DNA of 64,000 nucleotides from Rhodanobacter sp. T12-5 (GTDB lineage: Bacteria > Pseudomonadota > Gammaproteobacteria > Xanthomonadales > Rhodanobacteraceae): assembly GCF_008329435.1 (NCBI RefSeq), contig NZ_NPKN01000003.1:62001-126000 (forward strand). Direction: 5' to 3'. Under the pieces are notes generated by a model. That model saw only the letters and a list, made by a program, of their open reading frames with translations. It was not told the DNA's origin and searched no databases. This document shows, in pieces, positions 31,280 to 43,248 of the stretch (position 1 is its first letter; each line of letters begins with the position of its first letter). The position numbers were made by a program, and so were the translations under genes.

Positions 31280-32347
31280 TCAGTGCCCGTGGCGGTGATG
31301 CAGATCCGGGTAATGCGGGTGGCTGTGGATCATGGGTTCGTGTACATGCGGATGGGTGTGCGGCTCCTCGCCGTCCCACGGGAAATCGTGCGTATGCTGG
31401 TGATGGGTATCGTGGCGATGGCGATGATTGTGTGCCAGGGCCTGGTGCGCATGTTCATGCTCGTGGCTCTCGCTTACGTGCAGCCAGACACCGATGGCCA
31501 TCAGGGCGCCAGCCAGCCAGAACGTGAGGTCGGCGTGTTCGGCAAACAATGCCAGAGAGAGTGCGGCGCCCAGAAAAGGTGCCGTGGAAAAATAGGCGCC
31601 GGTTCGCGCGGTGCCCAGACTCCGCAAGGCGAGCACGAAAAGCAGCAGGCTCAAACCGTAGCCGACAAAGCCGAGCACGCCCGTGGCCAGCAAGGGGAGC
31701 GCGGCGGGAAAGCGGTAACCCATGACAAGTGCAAGGATCACATTGATCGCGCCGGCCACACCTCCCTTGATTGCGGCGATTTGCATGGGGTCGCCTCCGG
31801 CCACCTGCCGGGTCAGGTTGTTGTCGATCGCCCAGCACAGGCAGGCACCGGCGATCGCCAAGGCACTCCATGGAATTTCGGTACTCAGCTGACGCTGCCA
31901 GGAAAGCAGCGTGCTACCGGCAACGATCGCCAGCATGCCGAGCAAAACTCGGCGATCCACATTCTCGCGAAACACGACCCACGCGATCACAGCGGTTAGA
32001 ACCCCTTCCAAATTCAGCAGCAGCGAAGCGGTCGAGGCCGGCGTGCGTGTCAGTCCCACCATGAGAAGGATCGGCCCGAGCACACCACCCGACAGGACCG
32101 CACCGGCAAGCCATGGCATGTCGCGACGAACCAAAGGCGCTTCGATGGTTACTTGGTGGCGTGCTTTGCGCAGCAGCATCCACAACGACAGTCCGATGCC
32201 CGAGCCGACATACAACAAGCCTGCCAACAAGAGTGGCGGCATGCTGCCGAGCAATATCTTGGCGAGCGGTGTGCTGATGCCAAACAGCGCAGCGGCAGCC
32301 AGTGCCTGGAGGATGCCGTGAGTGTGGTCAGGATTCGCAAGTTTCAT
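31280..32347 (-). CDS. DMT/EamA-family exporter with a histidine-rich C-terminal tail
   Basis: 355 residues. Ten membrane segments in two EamA repeats (first half about 10-145, second about 155-290) are followed by a cytoplasmic tail of about 60 residues containing some 23 histidines (HEHEHAH, HRHRHDTHHQHTHD, HTHPHVHEP, HHRHGH). Such tails bind Ni, Co, Zn or Cu in metal transporters. Divergent from, and only 47 bp away from, the small gene and CzcCBA pump, so it probably exports or buffers a divalent metal. The exact metal is not deducible. EamA proteins otherwise carry amino acids and drugs. Confidence 0.85.
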   Translation of the reverse strand: MKLANPDHTHGILQALAAAALFGISTPLAKILLGSMPPLLLAGLLYVGSGIGLSLWMLLRKARHQVTIEAPLVRRDMPWLAGAVLSGGVLGPILLMVGLTRTPASTASLLLNLEGVLTAVIAWVVFRENVDRRVLLGMLAIVAGSTLLSWQRQLSTEIPWSALAIAGACLCWAIDNNLTRQVAGGDPMQIAAIKGGVAGAINVILALVMGYRFPAALPLLATGVLGFVGYGLSLLLFVLALRSLGTARTGAYFSTAPFLGAALSLALFAEHADLTFWLAGALMAIGVWLHVSESHEHEHAHQALAHNHRHRHDTHHQHTHDFPWDGEEPHTHPHVHEPMIHSHPHYPDLHHRHGH

Positions 32348-32394
32348 GAGCGCATATTACGCGACTGATGGGATAGCCCCGGTCGGCAACGCAA

Positions 32395-32424
32395 TTGTCT
32401 AACACGTCGATGATTGCTTACGAT
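32395..32424 (+). promoter_or_regulatory. Candidate promoter of the czc operon
   Basis: TTGTCT (32395-32400), 18-nt spacer, TACGAT (32419-32424), with a dyad TGATT...AATCA (32411-32429) over the -10. If used, transcription begins near the GTG at 32431, so the small gene would start there or be nearly leaderless. Confidence 0.35.
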
Positions 32425-32817
32425 AATCAAGTGATTCATGCCAAACCGCCACTGCTGACCCATCTGCGCCGCCACCGCGGCCTGTGGGTGCTGGCTGTCG
32501 CGGTACTGCTGATCAAGCTGGTCATGGGTTCGATCTGCCTGGGTGACGATCCCGCCGCAGCCCGGCTGGCCGATACGCAAACGGCTACCAGCGCACTCGC
32601 AACCATGGACTCGGCAACCACAGCTGCGCCTGACGACAACGCATGCCTGCTGGGTGAAGCGGGTGGCTGTCATTGCACCTGTGCACATGCACTGACCTTG
32701 ACGACCAGCATCACGCTCTCCGTCGCGCTCCTCGACGTGACGAGGGAGTCTTCCCGTCTCTCTCTGGGCCTTGTACCGGTAAAGACCGGCTCGTTGCTGC
32801 GCCCCCCCATCGCCTGA
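32410..32817 (+). CDS. Small membrane/periplasmic protein with Cys-His cluster at head of czc operon (CzcI-like by position)
   Basis: 135 residues from ATG 32410; an in-frame GTG at 32431 and TTG at 32395 are alternatives. It has one N-terminal membrane helix (LWVLAVAVLLIKLVMGSI), then a soluble part with a Cys/His-rich motif CLLGEAGGCHCTCAHAL (about 95-111) suited to metal binding, and a second hydrophobic stretch. I do not recognise a named family with certainty. Position directly before czcC resembles CzcI, a small protein affecting czc expression. A metal-sensing or metallochaperone role is inference. Confidence 0.6.
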   Translation: MIAYDNQVIHAKPPLLTHLRRHRGLWVLAVAVLLIKLVMGSICLGDDPAAARLADTQTATSALATMDSATTAAPDDNACLLGEAGGCHCTCAHALTLTTSITLSVALLDVTRESSRLSLGLVPVKTGSLLRPPIA

Positions 32818-32887
32818 AACCACACCGTTCCGCGACGAAGCCGCCTTGCGGTCCGTCACCTCGTGGTCGTTTTCAGGAGATCGCTTC

Positions 32888-34192
32888 ATGTCTGTTCTAC
32901 GTTCGGTGCCCATCGGCGCCGTGTGTCTGCTGTGCGCGGCGATGCTCGGTGCCGCACCCGTATCCCATCCGTCCCTACCGGTCGTTGCTCTACCGGCATC
33001 GCTGGCATCGTCCCCGTTGCAAGAGGCGGTGCGTCGCATCTGGCAAGCCAGCCCCGAGGTGCAAGCCGGGCGGGCGGATCTTGACGCCGCCCGTGCTCGT
33101 GCGCGTGCTGCCGCACAGCCGCTGTACAACCCGTCGCTTTCGCTCGATGCGGAGAACGCCGACGTCAATCGACGCACGGCCGGCATCAGTCTGCCGCTGG
33201 ATCTGTCCGGCAAGCGCCGCGCCCGGGCCAGTCAAGGTGAGGCCGAGTTGCTTGCTGCCGAGGCGGGCTACAACCTGTTGCGTCGTGACGTCGCTGCACG
33301 CTGGTTGAAAGCCTGGTCGACGGCCGCACTCGCCGCCCGACAGAGCGAACTGGGCCAGCGCCGTCTTGTCCTGATGCAACGCTTCGATGATTTGGCCGCA
33401 CAGCGGCTGAAGGTGGGCGACATCAGTAGTCCGGAACGTGATCTGGCCGGTCTGGCGCTCGGTGAGGCGCAGGTGCAACAAGCCACACTCGCGGGCAATG
33501 AAGCGGCGGCCCGCGCGGCATTGCTGGCCATCAGCGGCGATCAACTCGCCGCGTTGCCAGTGTTGCCCCGCGGCCTGTCACCGGCGGCGGGCAGTGTCAC
33601 GCCGTTGCCCGTCGATGAGCTGCCCGAACTGCGGCAATCCCGTGCTCAGCAAACGGGCGCCGAGGCCGGTGTACAGGTCGCCCGTCGGGCACGTATCCCC
33701 GATCCTACGCTGAGTTTGACCGGCGGACAGGTGCGCAGCGGGCCGCATACCGATCAGGTGATCGGTCTGAGCGTGTCCATTCCGTTGCCGGTGCTCAACA
33801 CCGGTCGTGCCGAAGTGGCTGCCGCCCGGGCGGAGGCCGATGCGGCAGCCGCCCGCGTGCGTTCGCGCCAGTTTGTGTTGCGCGCCGGGCTGCAGGAAGC
33901 GCAAGCCCGCTATGCCGCCTTGCGGCATGCCACCGAGGCGTTCCGCAGCGGTCGCGCTGCCGCCTTCGAGGACCGCACCGCACTGCTGGAGAAGCTCTGG
34001 CGCGCCGGCGAAATCAGCACGTCCGATTACCTCGTGCAACTCAAACAGAGCCTGGACACCGCGTTGTCCGGCCAGGCACTGGAAAGCCAGACCTGGCAGA
34101 CCTGGTTCGACTACCTCGCCGCCGCGGACCGTCTGACCGACTGGCTCGATGGCCGCACTCCGGTCGGCCTCAATCAGGAAATCTCCCGATGA
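32888..34192 (+). CDS. czcC: CzcC-like outer-membrane channel of RND metal-efflux pump (TolC family)
   Basis: 434 residues. A signal peptide (PIGAVCLLCAAMLGAAPV) is followed by two OEP repeats rich in coiled-coil helices; PLQEAVRRIWQASPEVQAGRADLDAARA begins the first. PLYNPSLSLDAENAD and SVSIPLPVLNTGRAEVAAARAE are typical of the CzcC branch. ATG 32888 follows CAGGAGATCG at good spacing. It overlaps czcB by 4 bp (ATGA). It would form the outer-membrane duct of the CzcCBA trans-envelope pump. Confidence 0.9.
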   Translation: MSVLRSVPIGAVCLLCAAMLGAAPVSHPSLPVVALPASLASSPLQEAVRRIWQASPEVQAGRADLDAARARARAAAQPLYNPSLSLDAENADVNRRTAGISLPLDLSGKRRARASQGEAELLAAEAGYNLLRRDVAARWLKAWSTAALAARQSELGQRRLVLMQRFDDLAAQRLKVGDISSPERDLAGLALGEAQVQQATLAGNEAAARAALLAISGDQLAALPVLPRGLSPAAGSVTPLPVDELPELRQSRAQQTGAEAGVQVARRARIPDPTLSLTGGQVRSGPHTDQVIGLSVSIPLPVLNTGRAEVAAARAEADAAAARVRSRQFVLRAGLQEAQARYAALRHATEAFRSGRAAAFEDRTALLEKLWRAGEISTSDYLVQLKQSLDTALSGQALESQTWQTWFDYLAAADRLTDWLDGRTPVGLNQEISR

Positions 34193-35286
34193 ATCTCTCT
34201 CTTTTTAAGCGCAGTCTGTTGGGCATGGCGTTGTTGGCGGCGCTGGCCGGCTCCGTCATGGCGCAAGAGCCGGTAGCTGCCAATCCACTTGCGTTGGATG
34301 CCAAGGCGATCAAGGACGCCGGCATCGTGCTCGACAAGGTCGCCCCTCGCGCCTTGACCGACGAACTGAAAGCCCCCGGCGAAGTGAAAGCCGATGCCTA
34401 TTCCACCGTGCTGGTGTCGCCGCGCGTGGAATCCCAGGTGCTCGCCCGCAAGGCCAAACTCGGTGACGTGGTGAAGGCCGGCCAGCCGTTGGTCGTGCTC
34501 TCCGGCGTGCAAGTAGCCGAAACTCAGGGTGCGCTGATCGTGGCCGAACAGGATTGGCAACGGATCGCGTCGCTGGGACCGCAGGCGGTATCGGCACGGC
34601 GCTACAACGAAGCGAAGGTGCAGCGCGACCAGGCCCGTGCCAAGTTGCGCGCCTATGGCCTGTCCGACGGCCAGATCAGCGGTCTACTGCGCAAGGGATC
34701 GGCCGGTGCCGACGGCAGCTTCGAGTTGCTCGCGCCGGCCGGTGGCCGCGTCACCACCGACGAGTTCTTGGTGGGTGAACGGGTGGAACCCGGCCGGACC
34801 CTGTTCACCCTGGTCAAGGAAGATTCGGTGTGGGTTGTCGCCCAGATGTCGCCGGACGACGCCGAGCGGGTCAAGCCGGACGCCGACGCTCGCATCCTTG
34901 TGCATGACACGGTGACTCCCGGCAAGGTCGTCCAGCGCTCGCATCAGACCGACGAGCGCACGCGCACGGTACCGGTGCGCATCGAAGTCGACAATCGAAA
35001 GGATCTGTTGCACCCGGGTGAGTTTGTCGAGGCACGCATCGCCGTCGGCGCTGGCGCACGGAAATTGGCCGTGCCCGCCGAAGCGATCGTGCTGCTGCAG
35101 AACCAGCCGACCGTGTTCCTCGCCAGAGGCAACGGCCAGTTCGAGCCGGCGTTCGTCATGGTCGCTGACACGCGAGATGGTTGGACGGTGGTCACCCGGG
35201 GCCTCAAAGCCGGCGACAGCTACGTGCGCAAGGGTGCGTTCGCGCTCAAGGCGCGTCTACTCCGCTCGCAGCTGGGAGAAGAATGA
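34189..35286 (+). CDS. czcB: CzcB-like periplasmic adaptor (membrane fusion protein)
   Basis: 365 residues. N-terminal signal (GMALLAALAGSVMAQ), barrel-sandwich hybrid halves around SPRVESQVLARKAKLGDVVKAGQPLVVLSG and LLAPAGGRVTTDEFLVGERVEPG, a short alpha-hairpin between them, and a beta-barrel region with TVPVRIEVDNRKDLLHPGEFVEARI. It links the inner-membrane CzcA trimer to CzcC and in relatives binds metal. No long His-rich N-terminus is present. It overlaps both neighbours by 4 bp, showing tight coupling. Confidence 0.9.
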   Translation: MNLSLFKRSLLGMALLAALAGSVMAQEPVAANPLALDAKAIKDAGIVLDKVAPRALTDELKAPGEVKADAYSTVLVSPRVESQVLARKAKLGDVVKAGQPLVVLSGVQVAETQGALIVAEQDWQRIASLGPQAVSARRYNEAKVQRDQARAKLRAYGLSDGQISGLLRKGSAGADGSFELLAPAGGRVTTDEFLVGERVEPGRTLFTLVKEDSVWVVAQMSPDDAERVKPDADARILVHDTVTPGKVVQRSHQTDERTRTVPVRIEVDNRKDLLHPGEFVEARIAVGAGARKLAVPAEAIVLLQNQPTVFLARGNGQFEPAFVMVADTRDGWTVVTRGLKAGDSYVRKGAFALKARLLRSQLGEE

Positions 35287-38200
35287 TGTTGGAACGTCTG
35301 GTTGAATTCTCTCTGCGGTACAAGGTGCTGGTGCTGATCATTTTCGTGGTGATCGGGTTCCTTGGTTTCCAGGCCGTGCGTCAGCTGCCCATTGATGCCT
35401 TCCCGGACGTGACGCCGGTGCAGGTCAATGTCTACACCGAAGCCTCGGGGCTGGCGGCGGAAGATGTGGAGCAACTCCTCACCACGCCGGTGGAGTCGGC
35501 GCTCGCCGGTTTGCCCAAAGTGGAGCAGATCCGCTCGGTGAGCCTGTTCGGCTTGTCGTATGTGTCGGTGTATTTCGACGACAGCATGGACACCTACTTC
35601 GCCCGCCAGCTGGTCAACGAGCGCCTGCAGCAAGTGGGTGATCGCTTGCCGGCAGGTTATGGCAAACCGGAGATGGGGCCGAACACCTCCGGTCTCGGTC
35701 AGGTGTTCTGGTACACCGTCGAGCCCGCCGACAACACCTTGAAAGGTGCAACAGCGGGCGCGGCACCGAACGACATGGACCTGCGCACGCTGCAGGACTG
35801 GACCATCCGCCTGATCCTGCGCACCGCCCCCGGTGTCGATGACGTCACCTCGTGGGGCGGCCAGGAAAAGCAGTTCCAGGTACGCATCGACCCGATGAAA
35901 CTGATCGCGCACAAGCTTGGCTTCAAGGAGGTGATCGAGGCGCTGCAGGCGAACAACGCGCAGGTCGGCGGCAACTTCGTCGACGTGGGGCGTGAGCAGT
36001 ATCTGGTGCGCGGACTGGGGCTTATCCAGAACGCCACGGATCTGGGCAACATCGTCCTCAAAACGGAGGATGGCACGCCGGTCTACGTGCGTGACGTTGC
36101 CACGATCACCGAAGCGGGCGCACCACGTACCGGTGCGGTGACGCGCGACGGCAAGGAAGTGGTATTGGGCATGGCGTTGGCACGCATCGGCGAGAACGCC
36201 AAGAGTGTGGTCGATGCAGTCAAGGCCAAGCTCGACACGGTAAAGCAATCCTTGCCGCCGGGCGTGGTCGTGAAGCCGGTGTACGAGCGCACCGAACTGG
36301 TCAACGCGACGGTGAGCACCGCGGTGCGTGCGCTGGTGGAAGGTTCGATCCTGGTGGCGCTCGTGCTGTTCCTGTTCCTGGGCGAGTTCCGCAGTGCGCT
36401 GGTGGTCGTGGTGGCGTTGCCATTGGCGATGCTGATCGCCTTCATCTGCATGAATCAGGCGGGCCTTTCCGCCAACTTGATGTCGCTGGCGGGCCTGGCG
36501 ATAGGTATCGGCATGATGGTGGATGGGGCCGTGGTGATGGTCGAAAACGCCTACCGCATCATGGCCGAGCGCAAGGCACATGGTGGCCCGGTGGATCGCA
36601 CCTCGGCGGTGCTGGCCGCGGCGCGCGAGGTGGCCAACCCGATGGCGTTCGCCATCCTGATCATCATCGTGGTGTTCCTGCCTCTGTTCAGTCTGCAGGG
36701 GCTGGAAGGCAAGATGTTCAAGCCGATGGCGTTCAACATCAGCTTCGCGATGGCTGGCTCGCTGATCCTCGCGCTGACCTTGATACCGGTGCTCGCCGCG
36801 CTGGTGTTGAAGCCGAAGGAAGAGAAGGACACCTGGCTGGTCGCGTTCCTGAAGCGCCATTACGCCACGGTGCTCGCCTGGGCGCTTGCCCGCCGCAAGC
36901 TCGTCCTTGGCATCGCCGGCGGAGCCTTGATCGGCAGCCTGGCGCTGTTCCCGTTCCTCGGCAAGGAGTTCATGCCCAATCTGAAGGAAGGCGCCATCAT
37001 GTGGCGCATCACCTCGATTCCATCGACCTCGCTGGATGAGTCGATCAACATCTCCAAACAGGTGTCGGCGCTGATCAAGCAGAAGTTTCCGGAGGTGGAC
37101 ACCACGCTGGCGATGATCGGCCGTGCCGAGAAGGGTGAGACCGCGGACGTGAACTACATGGAGGTCTACACGCCGCTGAAACCGAAGGATCAATGGCGCA
37201 AGGGCGAGACGCTGGAAAGCATCGAGGAAGCGATGCAGAAGGCATTGTCGGCGGCATTGCCCACCGCAGTAGTGAGCTATACCCAACCGATCCAGATGCG
37301 CATCGAGGAGTTGATCTCCGGCGTACGGGCCACCTTGGCGCTGAAGATCTACGGCGATGACCTGGGCGAGCTCGATCGTCTCAGTGGCCGCATCAAGAAC
37401 GTGCTGGCCGGCGTGCCCGGTGTGGCGGATCTCGCGCTGGAGGCAAACATCGGCAAGCCGCAGATCCGCATCAAGGTGGATCGCGATGCGCTGGCCCGTT
37501 ACGGCCTGAACGCCGACGACGTGCTGACGGTGGTGAAGAACGGCATCGGCGGCGAGCCGGTGACCACGCTGCTCGATGGCGTGAAGCGCTTCGATATCGC
37601 AGTGCGGCTGGACGATGCTGACAAGGCATCCTTGCCGGCGATCCAACGCATTCCGATCCGAACGGGCAGTGGTGCTTTGGTGCAGCTGTCGCAAGTGGCT
37701 GAGGTCAGCGATGCGGAAGGTTATTCGTTCATCCGCCGCGAGCAGTTGCAGCGCTATGCAGTGATCCAGATGGACGTGCGCGGGCGCGATATCGACGGTT
37801 TCGTCAAGGACGCCAACGCCGCCATCGCCCAGCAGGTGAAGTTGCCGACCAGCTATTACAGCGAATGGGGCGGCGCGTTCGAGAACCAGCAGCGGGCGTT
37901 GAAGCGGTTGTCATTGATCGTGCCGGCGACGATCTTCTTCATCTTCGTGCTGCTTTACACCGCGTTCAATTCGGTGAAGTACGCCGCGCTGATCCTGGCC
38001 AACGTGCCGTTTGCCACCATCGGCGGCATCGTGGGCTTGGCGATTACCGGGCAATACTTGTCAGTACCTTCGGCGATCGGCTTTATCGCGGTGTTCGGCG
38101 TGGCGATGTTGAACGGCATCGTGCTGGTGAGCTTCTTGAACGAGCAGCGTGAGAAAGGGCTGCCCGTCCGGGAGGCAGTGATCCGCGGCACGGCACTACG

Positions 38201-38411
38201 CATGCGACCCGTGATGATGACCGCGAGCGTGGCGATCCTGGGCCTGGTGCCGATGCTGCTCTCCAGCGGCGTCGGTGCGGAAACCCAGCGTCCGCTTGCC
38301 ACCGTGGTGGTGGGCGGGCTGATTACCTCGACCCTGCTGACGCTGGTGCTGCTGCCGGTGCTGTACGACTGGATCGAGGAACGCGTGGCACGGCGACGCG
38401 GCGAAGCGTGA
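35283..38411 (+). CDS. czcA: CzcA-family RND heavy-metal efflux pump
   Basis: 1042 residues, the inner-membrane proton/metal antiporter. Twelve membrane segments and two large periplasmic loops follow RND order. It starts LVEFSLRYKVLVLIIFVVIG, has the porter-domain motif ESALAGLPKVEQIRSVS and ends LITSTLLTLVLLPVLYDW. In TM4 the segment IGIGMMVDGAVVMVEN keeps Asp414 and Glu421, but the position of the first Asp of the classical CzcA DFG...D...E motif is Gly408. The subgroup is therefore HME-RND but not the typical Co/Zn/Cd CzcA type, so the metal is uncertain. The start overlaps czcB (ATGA). Confidence 0.92.
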   Translation: MMLERLVEFSLRYKVLVLIIFVVIGFLGFQAVRQLPIDAFPDVTPVQVNVYTEASGLAAEDVEQLLTTPVESALAGLPKVEQIRSVSLFGLSYVSVYFDDSMDTYFARQLVNERLQQVGDRLPAGYGKPEMGPNTSGLGQVFWYTVEPADNTLKGATAGAAPNDMDLRTLQDWTIRLILRTAPGVDDVTSWGGQEKQFQVRIDPMKLIAHKLGFKEVIEALQANNAQVGGNFVDVGREQYLVRGLGLIQNATDLGNIVLKTEDGTPVYVRDVATITEAGAPRTGAVTRDGKEVVLGMALARIGENAKSVVDAVKAKLDTVKQSLPPGVVVKPVYERTELVNATVSTAVRALVEGSILVALVLFLFLGEFRSALVVVVALPLAMLIAFICMNQAGLSANLMSLAGLAIGIGMMVDGAVVMVENAYRIMAERKAHGGPVDRTSAVLAAAREVANPMAFAILIIIVVFLPLFSLQGLEGKMFKPMAFNISFAMAGSLILALTLIPVLAALVLKPKEEKDTWLVAFLKRHYATVLAWALARRKLVLGIAGGALIGSLALFPFLGKEFMPNLKEGAIMWRITSIPSTSLDESINISKQVSALIKQKFPEVDTTLAMIGRAEKGETADVNYMEVYTPLKPKDQWRKGETLESIEEAMQKALSAALPTAVVSYTQPIQMRIEELISGVRATLALKIYGDDLGELDRLSGRIKNVLAGVPGVADLALEANIGKPQIRIKVDRDALARYGLNADDVLTVVKNGIGGEPVTTLLDGVKRFDIAVRLDDADKASLPAIQRIPIRTGSGALVQLSQVAEVSDAEGYSFIRREQLQRYAVIQMDVRGRDIDGFVKDANAAIAQQVKLPTSYYSEWGGAFENQQRALKRLSLIVPATIFFIFVLLYTAFNSVKYAALILANVPFATIGGIVGLAITGQYLSVPSAIGFIAVFGVAMLNGIVLVSFLNEQREKGLPVREAVIRGTALRMRPVMMTASVAILGLVPMLLSSGVGAETQRPLATVVVGGLITSTLLTLVLLPVLYDWIEERVARRRGEA

Positions 38412-38417
38412 CGATGA

Positions 38418-38457
38418 AGTGGATGGCGATATGGCCGCTGCCGTGTCGCCATCCACT
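38418..38457. repeat. Inverted repeat between convergent czcA and amtB
   Basis: AGTGGATGGCGA (38418-38429) and TCGCCATCCACT (38446-38457) pair perfectly over 12 bp with a 16-nt loop. It fills the 52-bp gap between the two stop codons. No T-run on either side; it may still block convergent read-through or stabilise both mRNAs. Confidence 0.6.
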
Positions 38458-38463
38458 GCCCGC

Positions 38464-40213
<1,750 letters not shown>

Positions 40214-40223
40214 CTATTGCATC

Positions 40224-40242
40224 GCAGCACGATGCGTGCCAG
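40224..40242 (-). promoter_or_regulatory. Sigma-54 promoter of glnK-amtB
   Basis: Reading the minus strand, CTGGCACG-CATC-GTGCTGC matches the -24/-12 consensus TGGCACG-N4-TTGCW with a single change in the -12 box and exact GG-to-GC spacing. Transcription would begin near 40215, about 26 nt before the glnK ATG. Confidence 0.75.
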
Positions 40243-40336
40243 CACTTCAGGACAAGGCTTGGCGCAGTGCGTGGGGGGCCTGAATCGCGTGGTGGAGCAG
40301 CACATGCACGACTTGCGGGCAATCGGCGGGAGGCAT

Positions 40337-40353
40337 TGCACGATGCTGGTGCG
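40337..40353. promoter_or_regulatory. NtrC (NRI) enhancer-like site
   Basis: TGCACG-ATGCT-GGTGCG fits the NtrC dyad TGCACC-N5-GGTGCA with one change in each half. It is centred about 130 bp upstream of the predicted sigma-54 start, a usual enhancer distance. The site ends 9 bp from the -35 box of the divergent suf operon promoter. Confidence 0.65.
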
Positions 40354-40362
40354 TGGCATGGA

Positions 40363-40391
40363 TTGACCGCACCGCATCAAATCAGTACCAT
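40363..40391 (+). promoter_or_regulatory. Sigma-70 promoter of the suf operon
   Basis: TTGACC (40363-40368), 17-nt spacer, TACCAT (40386-40391). Transcription would start near 40398, giving a 33-nt leader to ATG 40431 and making the earlier ATG at 40407 unlikely. The AT-rich stretch ACCATTTTAGTCC over the start region is a plausible operator for the operon's own Rrf2 regulator. Confidence 0.6.
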
Positions 40392-40430
40392 TTTAGTCCC
40401 GATTCGATGGCCCAGCCAGAGCGTCCCCCC

Positions 40431-40915
40431 ATGCTCCGCGTCAGCCGACTGACCGATTACGCGACCGTGGTGATGACCTGCATCGCCGCGCACCCGACCG
40501 ACGTGCTCAGCACGGTGCAGATCGCCGACGAGACGCGGCTGGAGCTGCCCACGGTAAGCAAGCTGCTCAAAGCGCTCGGCCATGCCGCGCTGGTCGAGTC
40601 GTTTCGCGGCGTCAACGGCGGCTACCGGCTGGCCCGCCCGGCCGGCGAGATCTCGCTGGCCGAGATCGTCGAGGCGCTGGAAGGCCCGATCGGCATGACC
40701 GAATGCAGCGCTGGCGAAGGCCACTGCGATCGCGAGTCGCAATGCGGCGTGCGCGGCAGCTGGCAACGGATCAACAACGTGCTGGACAACGCGCTGCGCG
40801 CGGTCAGCCTGGCCGACATGCTCAAGCCGCAGCCGCCACGGGCGTCGCGCAGGATCGCCCTTGTGGCGGTCAGTGACATCGCGATGCCGGCGAAAGCCCG
40901 CCGGGTCACCACCGA

Positions 40916-40919
<4 letters not shown>
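40431..40919 (+). CDS. sufR: SUF operon transcriptional regulator, Rrf2 family (SufR/IscR-like)
   Basis: 162 residues. Winged helix-turn-helix ([14 protein letters not shown]..., [22 protein letters not shown]) followed by the iron-sulfur ligand region [21 protein letters not shown] with three cysteines, as in IscR and the proteobacterial SUF regulator. It should sense Fe-S cluster supply and repress or adjust sufBCDS. Start at 40431 chosen by alignment and promoter position. Its stop overlaps the sufB ATG (ATGA), so regulator and scaffold are co-translated. Confidence 0.9.
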
Positions 40920-42394
<1,475 letters not shown>

Positions 42395-42395
42395 T

Positions 42396-42462
42396 GCAGG
42401 AGCGCACTCTGTGCGCGATGCATTTCCCGGCGAACCCCATCGCGCACGAGGTGCGCTCCTAC
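42396..42462. repeat. REP-type palindromic repeat, copy E, inside the suf operon
   Basis: GCAGGAGCGCACTCTGTGCG...CGATG pairs with CATCGCGCACGAGGTGCGC...TCCTAC, with three mismatches. Same outer GNAGGAG edge as copies A-C but a different inner stem. It starts 2 bp after the sufB stop and ends 21 bp before sufC. Confidence 0.75.
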
Positions 42463-42483
42463 AGATCGTGTCGAGTTGAAACC

Positions 42484-43244
<761 letters not shown>

Positions 43245-43248
<4 letters not shown>

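Noticed and set aside
32348-32394. MerR-type metal operator with 19/20-bp spacer between DMT and czc genes
   Set aside because: No convincing dyad between a -35 and -10 pair in this 47-bp gap; only the weak dyad at 32411-32429 was noted.
35220-37694. 824-codon open frame antisense to czcA
   Set aside because: GC-rich third-position shadow of a well-conserved RND gene; composition rich in His, Gln, Arg and no recognisable motif.
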